From contig QULU01000057.1 of NCBI GenBank assembly GCA_003481775.1, positions 1-17,464 of the forward strand: a stretch of DNA of 17,464 nt, read 5' to 3'. The translations under genes were made by a program, and so were the position numbers. Below, piece by piece: positions 1 to 6,347 of this stretch. How positions within the stretch are numbered: position 1 is the stretch's first letter; the number at the start of each line of letters is the position of its first letter. The notes beneath the pieces were generated by a model, which made no database searches, was not told the DNA's origin, and saw nothing but the letters and a program-made list of their open reading frames with translations. The stretch comes from Clostridiaceae bacterium OM02-2AC (GTDB lineage Bacteria > Bacillota_I > Bacilli_A > Erysipelotrichales > Erysipelotrichaceae).

Positions 1-2
1 GT

Positions 3-464
3 ATGTGTGTAAGAAGATATGAGGACAACTGGGGAGAGCTGAAGGGGGAGCTGATGGAGAAGGATGTGCTGGAGGTGCTGTCACTGAGTGCGTTCTGCAG
101 GGATGAGCAGGATCTGGAGGAAAAGCTGCGCTACTGTGGGGAAAAGGATATCCGTCTACAGGTGAAGGATGCGCGGATATCCCCGGATGTGTATCTGGAC
201 ATCCTGTATCTGATGAAGCGAGAGGAGCGAAAGAAGCGGGAGGAGCTGAAGAAGGCGCAGTATCAGGGGATCGTGAAGGCACTGGAGAAGAAGAAAGAGG
301 GAGCGGGGAGCTATGGAAGACCACGTGCGAGTCTGCCGGAGGATTTCAAGGAACAGGTGGAATACTGTCAGAAGAACCATATCCCGCTGGAGACCTACCG
401 CAGAAGGACCTCACTGAAAAAGGCGACCTTCTATAAATATGTGAAGACAGTTTTATCGGAATAG
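3..464 (+). CDS. Serine recombinase/resolvase-like protein, C-terminal part (cut by window edge or truncated)
   Basis: The reading frame is open from the window edge to a TAG at 462-464, and 153 residues follow the first ATG. The C-terminus has the layout of small Firmicute serine resolvases: a basic linker with GRPRASLPEDF at residues 105-115, then a short helix-turn-helix (about 116-148, ending ATFYKYVK) of the type that binds DNA. Residues about 9-75 resemble the second half of the resolvase catalytic domain (VLSLSAFCRD, a helix, IRLQVKDARI, then the long E-helix). The catalytic serine and the YxRVS start of the family are absent. They may lie before base 1, or the gene may be a 5'-truncated remnant. 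No ribosome binding site can be judged because the start is at the edge. Base use is strikingly purine-rich (GAG/GAA/AAG), unlike the genes further on. The family call is moderate; activity is unknown. Confidence 0.5.
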   Translation: MCVRRYEDNWGELKGELMEKDVLEVLSLSAFCRDEQDLEEKLRYCGEKDIRLQVKDARISPDVYLDILYLMKREERKKREELKKAQYQGIVKALEKKKEGAGSYGRPRASLPEDFKEQVEYCQKNHIPLETYRRRTSLKKATFYKYVKTVLSE

Positions 465-1440
465 TATCTGAAATAGATAGGAAAAGATCAGCCATATACC
501 ATGTATATTTCTACATAGCCCTGACTCTTAAAACAATCAAAATCAGGATTAGGAAAAAACGCATCCCGATACTGTTTCAGGATACGGCATATGCGATTCC
601 TTTCATGAATCGACATGGAAAAGCTGGAAGCCTGTAAGAAATCCATCTAGAAGGGGATTGCTTTAGAGAAACGAAGGAAAGGAGCACGTCTATTCTGCTT
701 ATGTATGGGAATAGAAGCACTCCTTCTTTTGCCATCCGTGCTCCAAGCTAGGGATGATTTTGCAGGGTATCTATATTAAAACAGGAAATAAGGAGATTTT
801 AAAATTCCATCATTTGAATCAGCTTCTTCATACCCTACTTTTCATAATGTACATGAGTTTTAATGATAATGAAGTGGAGAGCAATTTAAATATCGATTTT
901 TTTTGTAGCTGCACAAAAATATACTGTGATATCCGCGTGAAGTACAGGCATTGCTGTAGTGCGATTATCCCCAGCCAGCATACTGTACATAGGAACAGGC
1001 GTTAACTGCATGAAATCTCATGTCTTATGAGCTCTCCTTCGTTCCTATAAAGGCTGCTTTGTCCTGCGAAATTGTAAAAACGGTCTGATGGATTCGCTTG
1101 TATGTGCATGAAGTCGGTAAGGGGATGAATATCGGTATTTTTTTTCAGCGCATCCATACATAAAAATCAGAACAGTTTTTCCTACGATGACATTTCTTGA
1201 TTATGGAGAATATTGTTGATGGGAATTACCTTTATAGAGCTGTACGTTTTTTATGATAGCCATTGCCTTTTTTTGACTACCTTACAGGAACCTTGATGTA
1301 ACACGCTCTTTCCACCATAAGGGGCGATGCATGTATTTGCATTCCACCATAAGGCTACATTTCACTTACAACCTTTCCTCCTGCTCATGGTATCATTTCT
1401 TTGGTGCTGATTATGTAATGTAACCTGCCTACCTTAACGT
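465..1440. other. Gene-poor stretch of about 1 kb downstream of the recombinase-like gene
   Basis: I see no convincing gene here. An 83-codon frame at 754-1005 (+) lacks a ribosome binding site and has a composition with no domain pattern. A minus-strand frame at 646-488 (52 codons, beginning MDFLQASSFSMSIHERNR and ending EIYMVYG) has rather protein-like composition but no Shine-Dalgarno; it could be a decayed gene end. An 8-bp inverted repeat GGAGCACG (681-688)/CGTGCTCC (737-744) encloses a 6-bp inverted repeat CTATTC/GAATAG. A small hairpin CTCAT-gtctt-ATGAG sits at 1017-1031. The stretch is AT-rich and looks like eroded sequence. Confidence 0.5.
1310..1354. repeat. Direct repeat, 13 bp, two copies
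   Basis: TTCCACCATAAGG occurs at 1310-1322 and again at 1342-1354, exactly 32 bp apart, about 90 bp beyond the ahpC terminator. Only two copies are present, so this is not an array. It could be a duplication scar or a paired binding site; nothing nearby decides between these. Confidence 0.6.
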
Positions 1441-1471
1441 AAAAAAAATCCGGCAGGAATCCACCGGATTT
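1441..1471 (-). terminator. Rho-independent terminator of ahpC
   Basis: Read on the minus strand, a stem AATCCGG / CCGGATT with a ten-base loop, itself able to close through GG-ATT-CC, runs directly into a tract of eight T. It begins a few bases after the ahpC stop codon. The geometry is that of an intrinsic terminator and marks ahpC as a single-gene transcript. Confidence 0.85.
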
Positions 1472-1476
1472 CAATA

Positions 1477-2040
1477 TTACAGCTTACCAACCAGATTCAG
1501 ACCGGGCGTTAACGTTTTTTCTCCCGGCTTCCATCTTGCAGGACAAACCTGATCGCCATGCTCGGCAACAAACTGTGCAGCCTGTACCTTGCGTAGCAGT
1601 TCCTCTGCGTTTCGTCCGATACTACCGGAATTCACCTCATATACAACAATCCTTCCTTCCGGATTGACAATGAAGGTGCCACGCTCCGCCATCCCGTCTT
1701 CCTCGATCATGACCTCAAAATCACGGGCAAGCTTACCGGTAGGATCCGCAAGCATCGGATACTGTATTTTTTGAATGGTTTCAGATGCATCCTTCCAAGC
1801 CTTGTGTACGAAATGACTGTCACAGGAAACGCTGTATACTTCACAGTTGTTCGCTTTGAACGCCTCATATGTATTGGCGAGATCCTCCAGCTCACTCGGA
1901 CATACAAATGTAAAATCCGCAGGATAGAAGAAGAATACACTCCACTTTCCTAAAATATCCTTTTTACTTATCTCCTTAAAAGCATCCTCATGAAATGCCT
2001 GTACTGTAAAATCACTTACTTCTTTATTGATCAATGACAT
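1477..2040 (-). CDS. ahpC: Alkyl hydroperoxide reductase C (typical 2-Cys peroxiredoxin)
   Basis: The 187-residue product matches the usual AhpC length. AhpC reduces hydrogen peroxide, organic peroxides and peroxynitrite in the cytosol and is normally recycled by the flavoprotein AhpF or by thioredoxin-like donors. The peroxidatic site PxxxTxxC is seen as PADFTFVC with Cys47, the supporting Arg is R120 (AERGTF), and the resolving Cys is C166 in QVCPARW, so the redox pair is complete. The ATG is chosen from an AGGAGGT site about seven bases upstream. The gene stands alone, divergent from prfA and closed by its own terminator; no ahpF lies beside it, so the electron donor must be encoded elsewhere. 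A 5' leader hairpin and a palindrome lie upstream. Identification is close to certain. Confidence 0.97.
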   Translation of the reverse strand: MSLINKEVSDFTVQAFHEDAFKEISKKDILGKWSVFFFYPADFTFVCPSELEDLANTYEAFKANNCEVYSVSCDSHFVHKAWKDASETIQKIQYPMLADPTGKLARDFEVMIEEDGMAERGTFIVNPEGRIVVYEVNSGSIGRNAEELLRKVQAAQFVAEHGDQVCPARWKPGEKTLTPGLNLVGKL

Positions 2041-2060
2041 CTATATTACCTCCTGCAATT

Positions 2061-2108
2061 CCGGCTTCTGCCGGTTATTTTATGTATACAAGCCGATAGC
2101 TATCAGCT
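2061..2108 (-). promoter_or_regulatory. ahpC leader hairpin and upstream palindrome (candidate operator)
   Basis: Two symmetrical elements lie in the ahpC upstream region. A perfect 5-bp hairpin, CCGGC-TTCT-GCCGG at 2061-2074, lies just upstream of the ribosome binding site and would be in the mRNA leader. Further up, 2091-2108 reads AGCCGATAGCTATCAGCT, an 18-bp palindrome with a single mismatched pair around a perfect GATAGCTATC core. It does not match the PerR box. A plausible but weak promoter (TTGCTT, 18 bp, TATTGT) lies upstream at about 2118-2147 on the minus strand. The symmetry is directly seen; the regulatory role is inferred. Confidence 0.4.
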
Positions 2109-2277
2109 GTACCTATACAATAGCACAAGAAAGTTATCTAAAGCAAACAATATGACTTATCCTTTATTATCCATACCCTGCAGGGGGATTTACAGCCTGT
2201 GTTCACTTCTTGCTCTGCGAATTACCAGCAAGCGCTTATCACGCGAAGAGAAAGCATGTATTCCTGCATTTTATTCT

Positions 2278-2305
2278 TTGCAATTCAGCCGTTCAATGAT
2301 ATAGT
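2278..2305 (+). promoter_or_regulatory. Promoter of prfA-prmC
   Basis: TTGCAA (2278-2283), a 16-base spacer and TATAGT (2300-2305) make a reasonable sigma-A promoter about 64 bases before the prfA start. A second TATATA lies at 2305-2310. The rest of the 328-bp divergent region (about 2148-2277) shows nothing I can name. Confidence 0.5.
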
Positions 2306-2368
2306 ATATAAGGATATTTATGCGCTTTTCAGGCATAATGAGTAGAAAGAACTCGTAGGAGGTATAGT

Positions 2369-3442
2369 ATGAGTGTAATGATAGAACGACTCGAAGGAAT
2401 GGTAAACCGTTATCATGAGATCAATGAAATGATGATGTCACCGGAAATCGTAACCGACAGCAAAATGCTGGCCAAGCTTGGAAGAGAGCAGGCGGATCTG
2501 ACGCAGGTAGTGGAAACCTATACAGAATATAAAAACAGTGTGAGTGCACTGGAGGATGCCAAGGCGCTGCTGCTGGAGGATGACAAGGAAATCAAGGAAA
2601 TGGCGAAGATGGAAATCGAAGAGCTGGAGCCAAAGATTGAGGAATATCTGGGAAAGCTGGAAATTCTCTTGATTCCGAAGGATCCCAACGATTCACATAA
2701 TGCCATTGTAGAAATCCGTGGTGCAGCGGGTGGTGATGAAGGCAACATCTTTGCAGGAGACCTGTACCGGATGTACAGCAAATTTGCAGAGAGCCAGGGC
2801 TGGAAAATCGAAATCGTTGAAATGGATGACTGTGAAGCAGGCGGCTTCTCTTTGGTATCCTTTATGGTCAAGGGGGACGGGGTCTATGGAAAGTTGAAAT
2901 TTGAATCCGGAAGTCATCGGGTACAGCGTGTTCCGAAAACGGAAAGTCAGGGTCGTATTCATACCTCCACGGCAACCGTTCTGGTAACGCCGGAAATTGA
3001 GGCAGAGGATTTTGATATCGATATGAACGATCTGGAAGTGGAAACCATGCGTGCCAGTGGAGCCGGTGGTCAGCATATCAACAAGACCGATTCCGCAGTA
3101 CGTATTGTGCACAAGCCTACCGGTATCGTCGTTAAATGTCAGGATGGACGTTCTCAGCATGAAAACCGTGCAACGGCCTTGATGACCATCCGTTCCCGTG
3201 TGTATGAGGAGCATCAGCGCAAGCTGGAAGAAGAGCAGGGCGTGGAGCGCCGCAGTAAGATTGGTACCGGAGATCGTGCAGAAAAAATCCGTACCTATAA
3301 CTATCCGCAGAACCGTGTAACGGATCATCGCATCGGCTATACCGTGAATCAGCTGGATCGTATTATGGAAGGCAGAATGCAGGATCTGCTGGATGCCCTG
3401 CTGAGTGCGGATCAGCAGGCGAAGCTGGCAGGGGAGAAATAA
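2369..3442 (+). CDS. prfA: Peptide chain release factor 1
   Basis: The product is 357 residues, the normal RF1 length. RF1 reads UAA and UAG stop codons and triggers peptide release on the ribosome. The universal GGQ motif is at residues 233-235 within SGAGGQHINKTDSAV; its Gln is the residue methylated by PrmC, encoded next. The stop-codon recognition loop carries the RF1-type PxT signature (P189-K-T191 in RVQRVPKTESQGR), which separates it from RF2 with its SPF motif. The N-terminal 100 residues are the acidic, helix-rich domain 1. The start is an ATG six bases after AGGAGG (2357-2362). The next gene overlaps the stop by one base, so the pair is translationally coupled. No anomalies seen. 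Confidence 0.98.
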   Translation: MSVMIERLEGMVNRYHEINEMMMSPEIVTDSKMLAKLGREQADLTQVVETYTEYKNSVSALEDAKALLLEDDKEIKEMAKMEIEELEPKIEEYLGKLEILLIPKDPNDSHNAIVEIRGAAGGDEGNIFAGDLYRMYSKFAESQGWKIEIVEMDDCEAGGFSLVSFMVKGDGVYGKLKFESGSHRVQRVPKTESQGRIHTSTATVLVTPEIEAEDFDIDMNDLEVETMRASGAGGQHINKTDSAVRIVHKPTGIVVKCQDGRSQHENRATALMTIRSRVYEEHQRKLEEEQGVERRSKIGTGDRAEKIRTYNYPQNRVTDHRIGYTVNQLDRIMEGRMQDLLDALLSADQQAKLAGEK

Positions 3443-4302
3443 TGAGCAGCTATCATTCCGTGCTGAAACATGCACAGGCACGCATGGAGGAAGCCGGCTA
3501 TGGCGAGCAATCTGCCCTGTTGTATATGCTGGAGCTGACGAATAAAGAAGCACACAATCTGTATATGGAATTTGAAGAGGAAATGCAGCCGGAGCTGGAA
3601 GAAGTTTATGAAGCAGGTATTCAGCGGCTTCTTACCGGTGTTCCCCTCGGACATGTACTTGGCTTTGAATGGTTTTACGGCTATCGCTTTACCGTGAATG
3701 AGGATGTTTTGATACCACGTCCTGAAACAGAGGAGCTGGTCGCAAATATTCTGGCAGCTTATGATGAGCATTTTTCCAGTCAGAATAATGTGACAGCGGT
3801 AGATATTGGAACCGGTAGCGGGGCTATTGCAATTTCTTTGAAGAAGGAAGAGCCGAATCTGCATATGATGGCAACAGATATCAGTGAACAGGCAGTTGCT
3901 GTTGCGAAAAAGAATGCAGATGATCATGCGGCAATCGTCAATTTTATGGTGGGCGATATGCTGCAGCCGTTGATTGAACGTGATTTGAAGGTGGATATTC
4001 TGATCAGTAATCCACCCTACATACCGCGGGAGGAGGAAATGGAGCACAGTGTTGTGGACTATGAACCGCATGTGGCTCTGTTTGGCGGAGAGGATGGTTT
4101 AAAATTCTACCGTATCATCTTTGAGAATGCTTCCAAGGTGTTGAAGGAACGCGCGATGATGGCGTTTGAAATGGGCTATAATCAGAAGGAAGCGTTAAGC
4201 GCAGAGGCGAGAAAATATTTTCCGGATGCCAGGATTGAGGTCCTGAAGGATATGTCCGGTAAAAATCGCATGCTGTTTGTATATTTGAATATGGAGCGCT
4301 AA
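3442..4302 (+). CDS. prmC: Release factor glutamine N5-methyltransferase
   Basis: PrmC methylates the Gln of the GGQ motif in release factors using S-adenosylmethionine. The 286-residue protein has an N-terminal helical domain (about 1-75), the family motif IPRPETE (91-97), SAM-binding motif I DIGTGSGAIA (121-130), an acidic ribose-binding stretch ATDIS (144-148), and the catalytic NPPY at 190-193, which holds the substrate amide. All key residues are present. The ATG overlaps the prfA TAA by one base (TAATG) and has its own AGGGGAG site inside the end of prfA (3430-3436). Sitting next to its substrate gene is the classic arrangement. The stop codon is part of the terminator stem that follows. 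Confidence 0.97.
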   Translation: MSSYHSVLKHAQARMEEAGYGEQSALLYMLELTNKEAHNLYMEFEEEMQPELEEVYEAGIQRLLTGVPLGHVLGFEWFYGYRFTVNEDVLIPRPETEELVANILAAYDEHFSSQNNVTAVDIGTGSGAIAISLKKEEPNLHMMATDISEQAVAVAKKNADDHAAIVNFMVGDMLQPLIERDLKVDILISNPPYIPREEEMEHSVVDYEPHVALFGGEDGLKFYRIIFENASKVLKERAMMAFEMGYNQKEALSAEARKYFPDARIEVLKDMSGKNRMLFVYLNMER

Positions 4303-4328
4303 GGGTACTCAAAAGGGTACCTTTTTTT
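4301..4328 (+). terminator. Rho-independent terminator of prfA-prmC
   Basis: AAGGGTAC and GTACCTT pair with one bulged G around a TCAAAAGG loop, followed by seven T (4322-4328). The first two bases of the stem are the last two of the prmC stop codon, so termination begins with no spacer. Confidence 0.8.
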
Positions 4329-4598
4329 GCTCGTATGTGAAACGCTATTTTTTGAATGTCTTGCAGTGTAGATTCTCTGTTGTCGGTGGAATTCACCGGG
4401 ACAGTTCGCAGCAGTTAAGCGTGTTGATAAAACCCTGCAGACAGTTGATAGCGGTCAGTGAACCAGAATAAGGTACATGTAGAAAGCACGCTGGTCAATG
4501 GAATCATCTGAGCATCTGGGATGCATTTCCTATCCCTGGGATGTATCATACAGCTACTGCAGTGCATGGGATTGTTCTGCCATGCGCATACTGCTTAT
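4329..4598. other. Intergenic region before the pirin gene
   Basis: No gene is seen. A short hairpin CGGTG-GAATT-CACCG lies at 4384-4398. An imperfect direct repeat CTGGGATGCAT (4516-4526) / CTGGGATGTAT (4536-4546), 20 bp apart, lies upstream of the pirin gene and could be a paired factor site. A very weak promoter-like pair (TTGATA 4445-4450, AATAAG 4467-4472) is the best I can find; the true pirin promoter is not clear. Confidence 0.4.
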
Positions 4599-4611
4599 GG
4601 AGGTATGTTAA

Positions 4612-5316
4612 ATGATAAAAAAGCTAGATCACCGAAATATGGGAAGAAGCTGTCTTAGCTGGCTGGACAGCTGGTTTCATTTTTCCTTTGCGGAATATTA
4701 TAACCCGGAGAATATGCATTACGGTGCGCTGCGGGTAGTCAATGATGATACGATACAGCCGCATACCGGCTTTGATACCCATCCTCATCGGGATATGGAA
4801 ATTGTGACCTATGTCATTGATGGTGCGCTGACACATGGAGACAGCATGCAAAATGTATCTACACTGAAGCGCGGAGAAATTCAATACATGAGTGCTGGAA
4901 CCGGAGTTTTCCACAGTGAGAAAAATAATGGGGATGAGATTCTGCGCCTGCTTCAAATCTGGATACTACCTGATTGCAGCGGATATGCTCCGCAGTATGG
5001 TGAGGTTCGTATTCCCTGGGAGGCACGTGAAAACATGTTGCTGCATATCATCAGCGGTCAAAAGGAGGCAGCCTATGTGCAAATCCATCAGGATATGGAC
5101 ATCTATGTCAGTGCTTTATCTTCGGGAAAGGAGCTGGACATTCCGGTAGAGCCTTCCCGTCAGGTGTATCTTATCGTTATGGAAGGGGAGGCTGAATGCA
5201 ATGGGATTTGCTTACAGCAGCGGGATGCTGCAAAGATAGATGAAAGCTTTTGTATCAAGACATCAAAGGGAGCACATATCATGCTGTTTGATATGGCGAA
5301 GGAGGATTTCCTTTGA
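4612..5316 (+). CDS. Pirin family protein (bicupin, possible quercetin dioxygenase-like)
   Basis: The 234-residue protein has the length and motifs of bacterial pirins of the YhhW type. These are two-cupin metalloproteins, some of which open the flavonol quercetin in vitro. The N-terminal cupin keeps all four metal ligands at the expected spacing: H57 and H59 in FDTHPHRDMEIVTYV, H101 and E103 in GVFHSEKN. The motif GEIQYMSAGTGV between them is also typical. The C-terminal cupin (about 135-225) has no metal set, as is normal for the family. The ATG follows GGAGGT (4599-4604) with seven-base spacing. The gene stands alone between a terminator and a long gene-poor stretch, so context gives no substrate. 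The family call is firm; the physiological role is unknown. Confidence 0.93.
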   Translation: MIKKLDHRNMGRSCLSWLDSWFHFSFAEYYNPENMHYGALRVVNDDTIQPHTGFDTHPHRDMEIVTYVIDGALTHGDSMQNVSTLKRGEIQYMSAGTGVFHSEKNNGDEILRLLQIWILPDCSGYAPQYGEVRIPWEARENMLLHIISGQKEAAYVQIHQDMDIYVSALSSGKELDIPVEPSRQVYLIVMEGEAECNGICLQQRDAAKIDESFCIKTSKGAHIMLFDMAKEDFL

Positions 5317-5905
5317 GTATCTGGATGATAAAGGGCATACGATTCCGATAGGGGATAATTACAAGGTGATATGCTGCAGCTATGGGAGCATTGTGGTATG
5401 CGATTTTTAAAAATCATTGACTTTTCAGAAAAAACAGTAAAAAATTAGGGGTGTTAAAAAAGAACCATACGTAATCGTGGAGGTAGCGGCAGAGACATAA
5501 GGATATGTGTGCGGAAATGAAGGGGACATAGGAATTAAATTACAGCGTCCCTGATAGGTTCTGCTGCGGACCTATACAATGAAGCAATTAACAGCCGATA
5601 GCGCTGAGAGCTACATAATTTATCACCATGGCAGTCCTTCTCCTGCATGTGGAAATCTTGTACACCGCTTCTGTATAACCCTCTAAACAAAAGGTACTCC
5701 TTTGCAGGGTTTGGCTATGCATGATCAAGAAACTGAATACGATAAGCATAGAGAAATAGGTAAGACAAAGGAATATTTTGTTTCTTGATGACAAGGATTA
5801 CCTTGTGCAGAAGGGAGTGCTGAAGCAGAGCGCTTTCAGTGCTGTATAGAAAGGATACAAATGCAAATTATAAAAAAATTCCTGTTCATACGTCTGAAAA
5901 TATTC
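5317..5905. other. Gene-poor stretch between pirin and the zinc-ribbon gene
   Basis: No convincing gene is seen. At its start a frame open from about 5288 to the TAA at 5408-5410 includes the protein-like string EYLDDKGHTIPIGDN and ends IVVCDF. It has no start codon near the AAGGAGG at 5299-5305, so it may be a gene remnant. Hairpins without U-tracts occur at 5554-5575 (ATAGGTTC/GGACCTAT, loop TGCTGC), 5791-5806 (ACAAGG-ATTA-CCTTGT) and 5829-5843 (AGCGCT-TTC-AGTGCT). A minus-strand 68-codon frame at 5794-5588 uses TTG with a poor ribosome site, and I do not count it as a gene. Confidence 0.4.
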
Positions 5906-5937
5906 TATAATATAACCCGAATGAGGACATATTCGGG
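5906..5937 (+). promoter_or_regulatory. -10 element with an inverted repeat at the expected transcription start
   Basis: A consensus TATAAT at 5906-5911 is followed four bases later by a perfect 7-bp inverted repeat, CCCGAAT (5916-5922), eight-base spacer, ATTCGGG (5931-5937). The left arm covers the expected start of transcription. There is no U-tract, so it is not a terminator. It could be an operator or a 5'-end hairpin that stabilises the message for the downstream zinc-ribbon gene and mnmG. AACCC (5914-5918) can also pair with GGGTT (5941-5945). The -35 region (TGTTCA at 5883-5888) is poor, which fits an activated or weak promoter. Confidence 0.55.
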
Positions 5938-5998
5938 ATTGGGTTTCTCATGAAATTATAGGCTATGGGATGCATTGGAAATGAAGGAAGGAATCATC

Positions 5999-6334
5999 AT
6001 GAAATATAACAATTCACGTCTCAGCTTGAAACAGCGCTGGCTTTCATTTGCGCTCTGTGTTCTTCTGGTACTGCTATCCGGCATATTTGCATTCTACTCG
6101 TATATGGAAGCATATCCGCTCTGGATGTATGCAGGCAGTCTGCTTGTCTGCGTTCTTCTGTTATTCGCTGCTGTTTTCCTGCTCCGTATGAATTTGAGAA
6201 GGAAGCGGATTCAGCGGGAATTTGTAAGTGAATTTGATAAGGAAATTCGTAAAAAGGAGCACATGTGTCCGCATTGCGGGGCCTTGATGGGATCGGGCAA
6301 TACCTGTGCAAAATGTGGTTATAAGGGACATTAG
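5999..6334 (+). CDS. Small two-TM membrane protein with C-terminal zinc ribbon (unknown function)
   Basis: The product is 111 residues from the ATG at 5999, which is preceded at seven bases by AAGGAAGG. In-frame upstream starts (TTG at 5975, ATG at 5981) lie before or within that site and are less likely. Two hydrophobic segments lie near residues 14-36 (WLSFALCVLLVLL...) and 41-63 (WMYAGSLLVCVLLLF...). A basic, charged cytoplasmic stretch follows (LRRKRIQREF...), then a Cys4 zinc ribbon at the very end, CPHCG ... CAKCGYKGH. The pattern is a membrane anchor holding a cytoplasmic zinc ribbon. I do not recognise a named family. It is co-directional with mnmG, 13 bases away, and probably shares its transcript; whether it has anything to do with tRNA modification is unknown. 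Confidence 0.75.
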   Translation: MKYNNSRLSLKQRWLSFALCVLLVLLSGIFAFYSYMEAYPLWMYAGSLLVCVLLLFAAVFLLRMNLRRKRIQREFVSEFDKEIRKKEHMCPHCGALMGSGNTCAKCGYKGH

Positions 6335-6347
6335 GAAAGGAAATCGT

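Noticed and set aside
488..646. 52-codon minus-strand frame with protein-like composition
   Set aside because: No Shine-Dalgarno and an overlapping alternative frame that reads equally well; noted in the region description but not called a gene.
754..1005. 83-codon plus-strand frame in the gene-poor region
   Set aside because: No ribosome binding site, AT-rich composition and no domain-like pattern; most likely chance.
1310..1354. Possible CRISPR-like repeat
   Set aside because: Only two 13-bp copies with a 19-bp interval; too short and too few for an array.
5588..5794. 68-codon minus-strand frame with a hydrophobic N-terminus
   Set aside because: TTG start with a poor ribosome site, Cys- and Arg-rich tail without a motif, no promoter seen.
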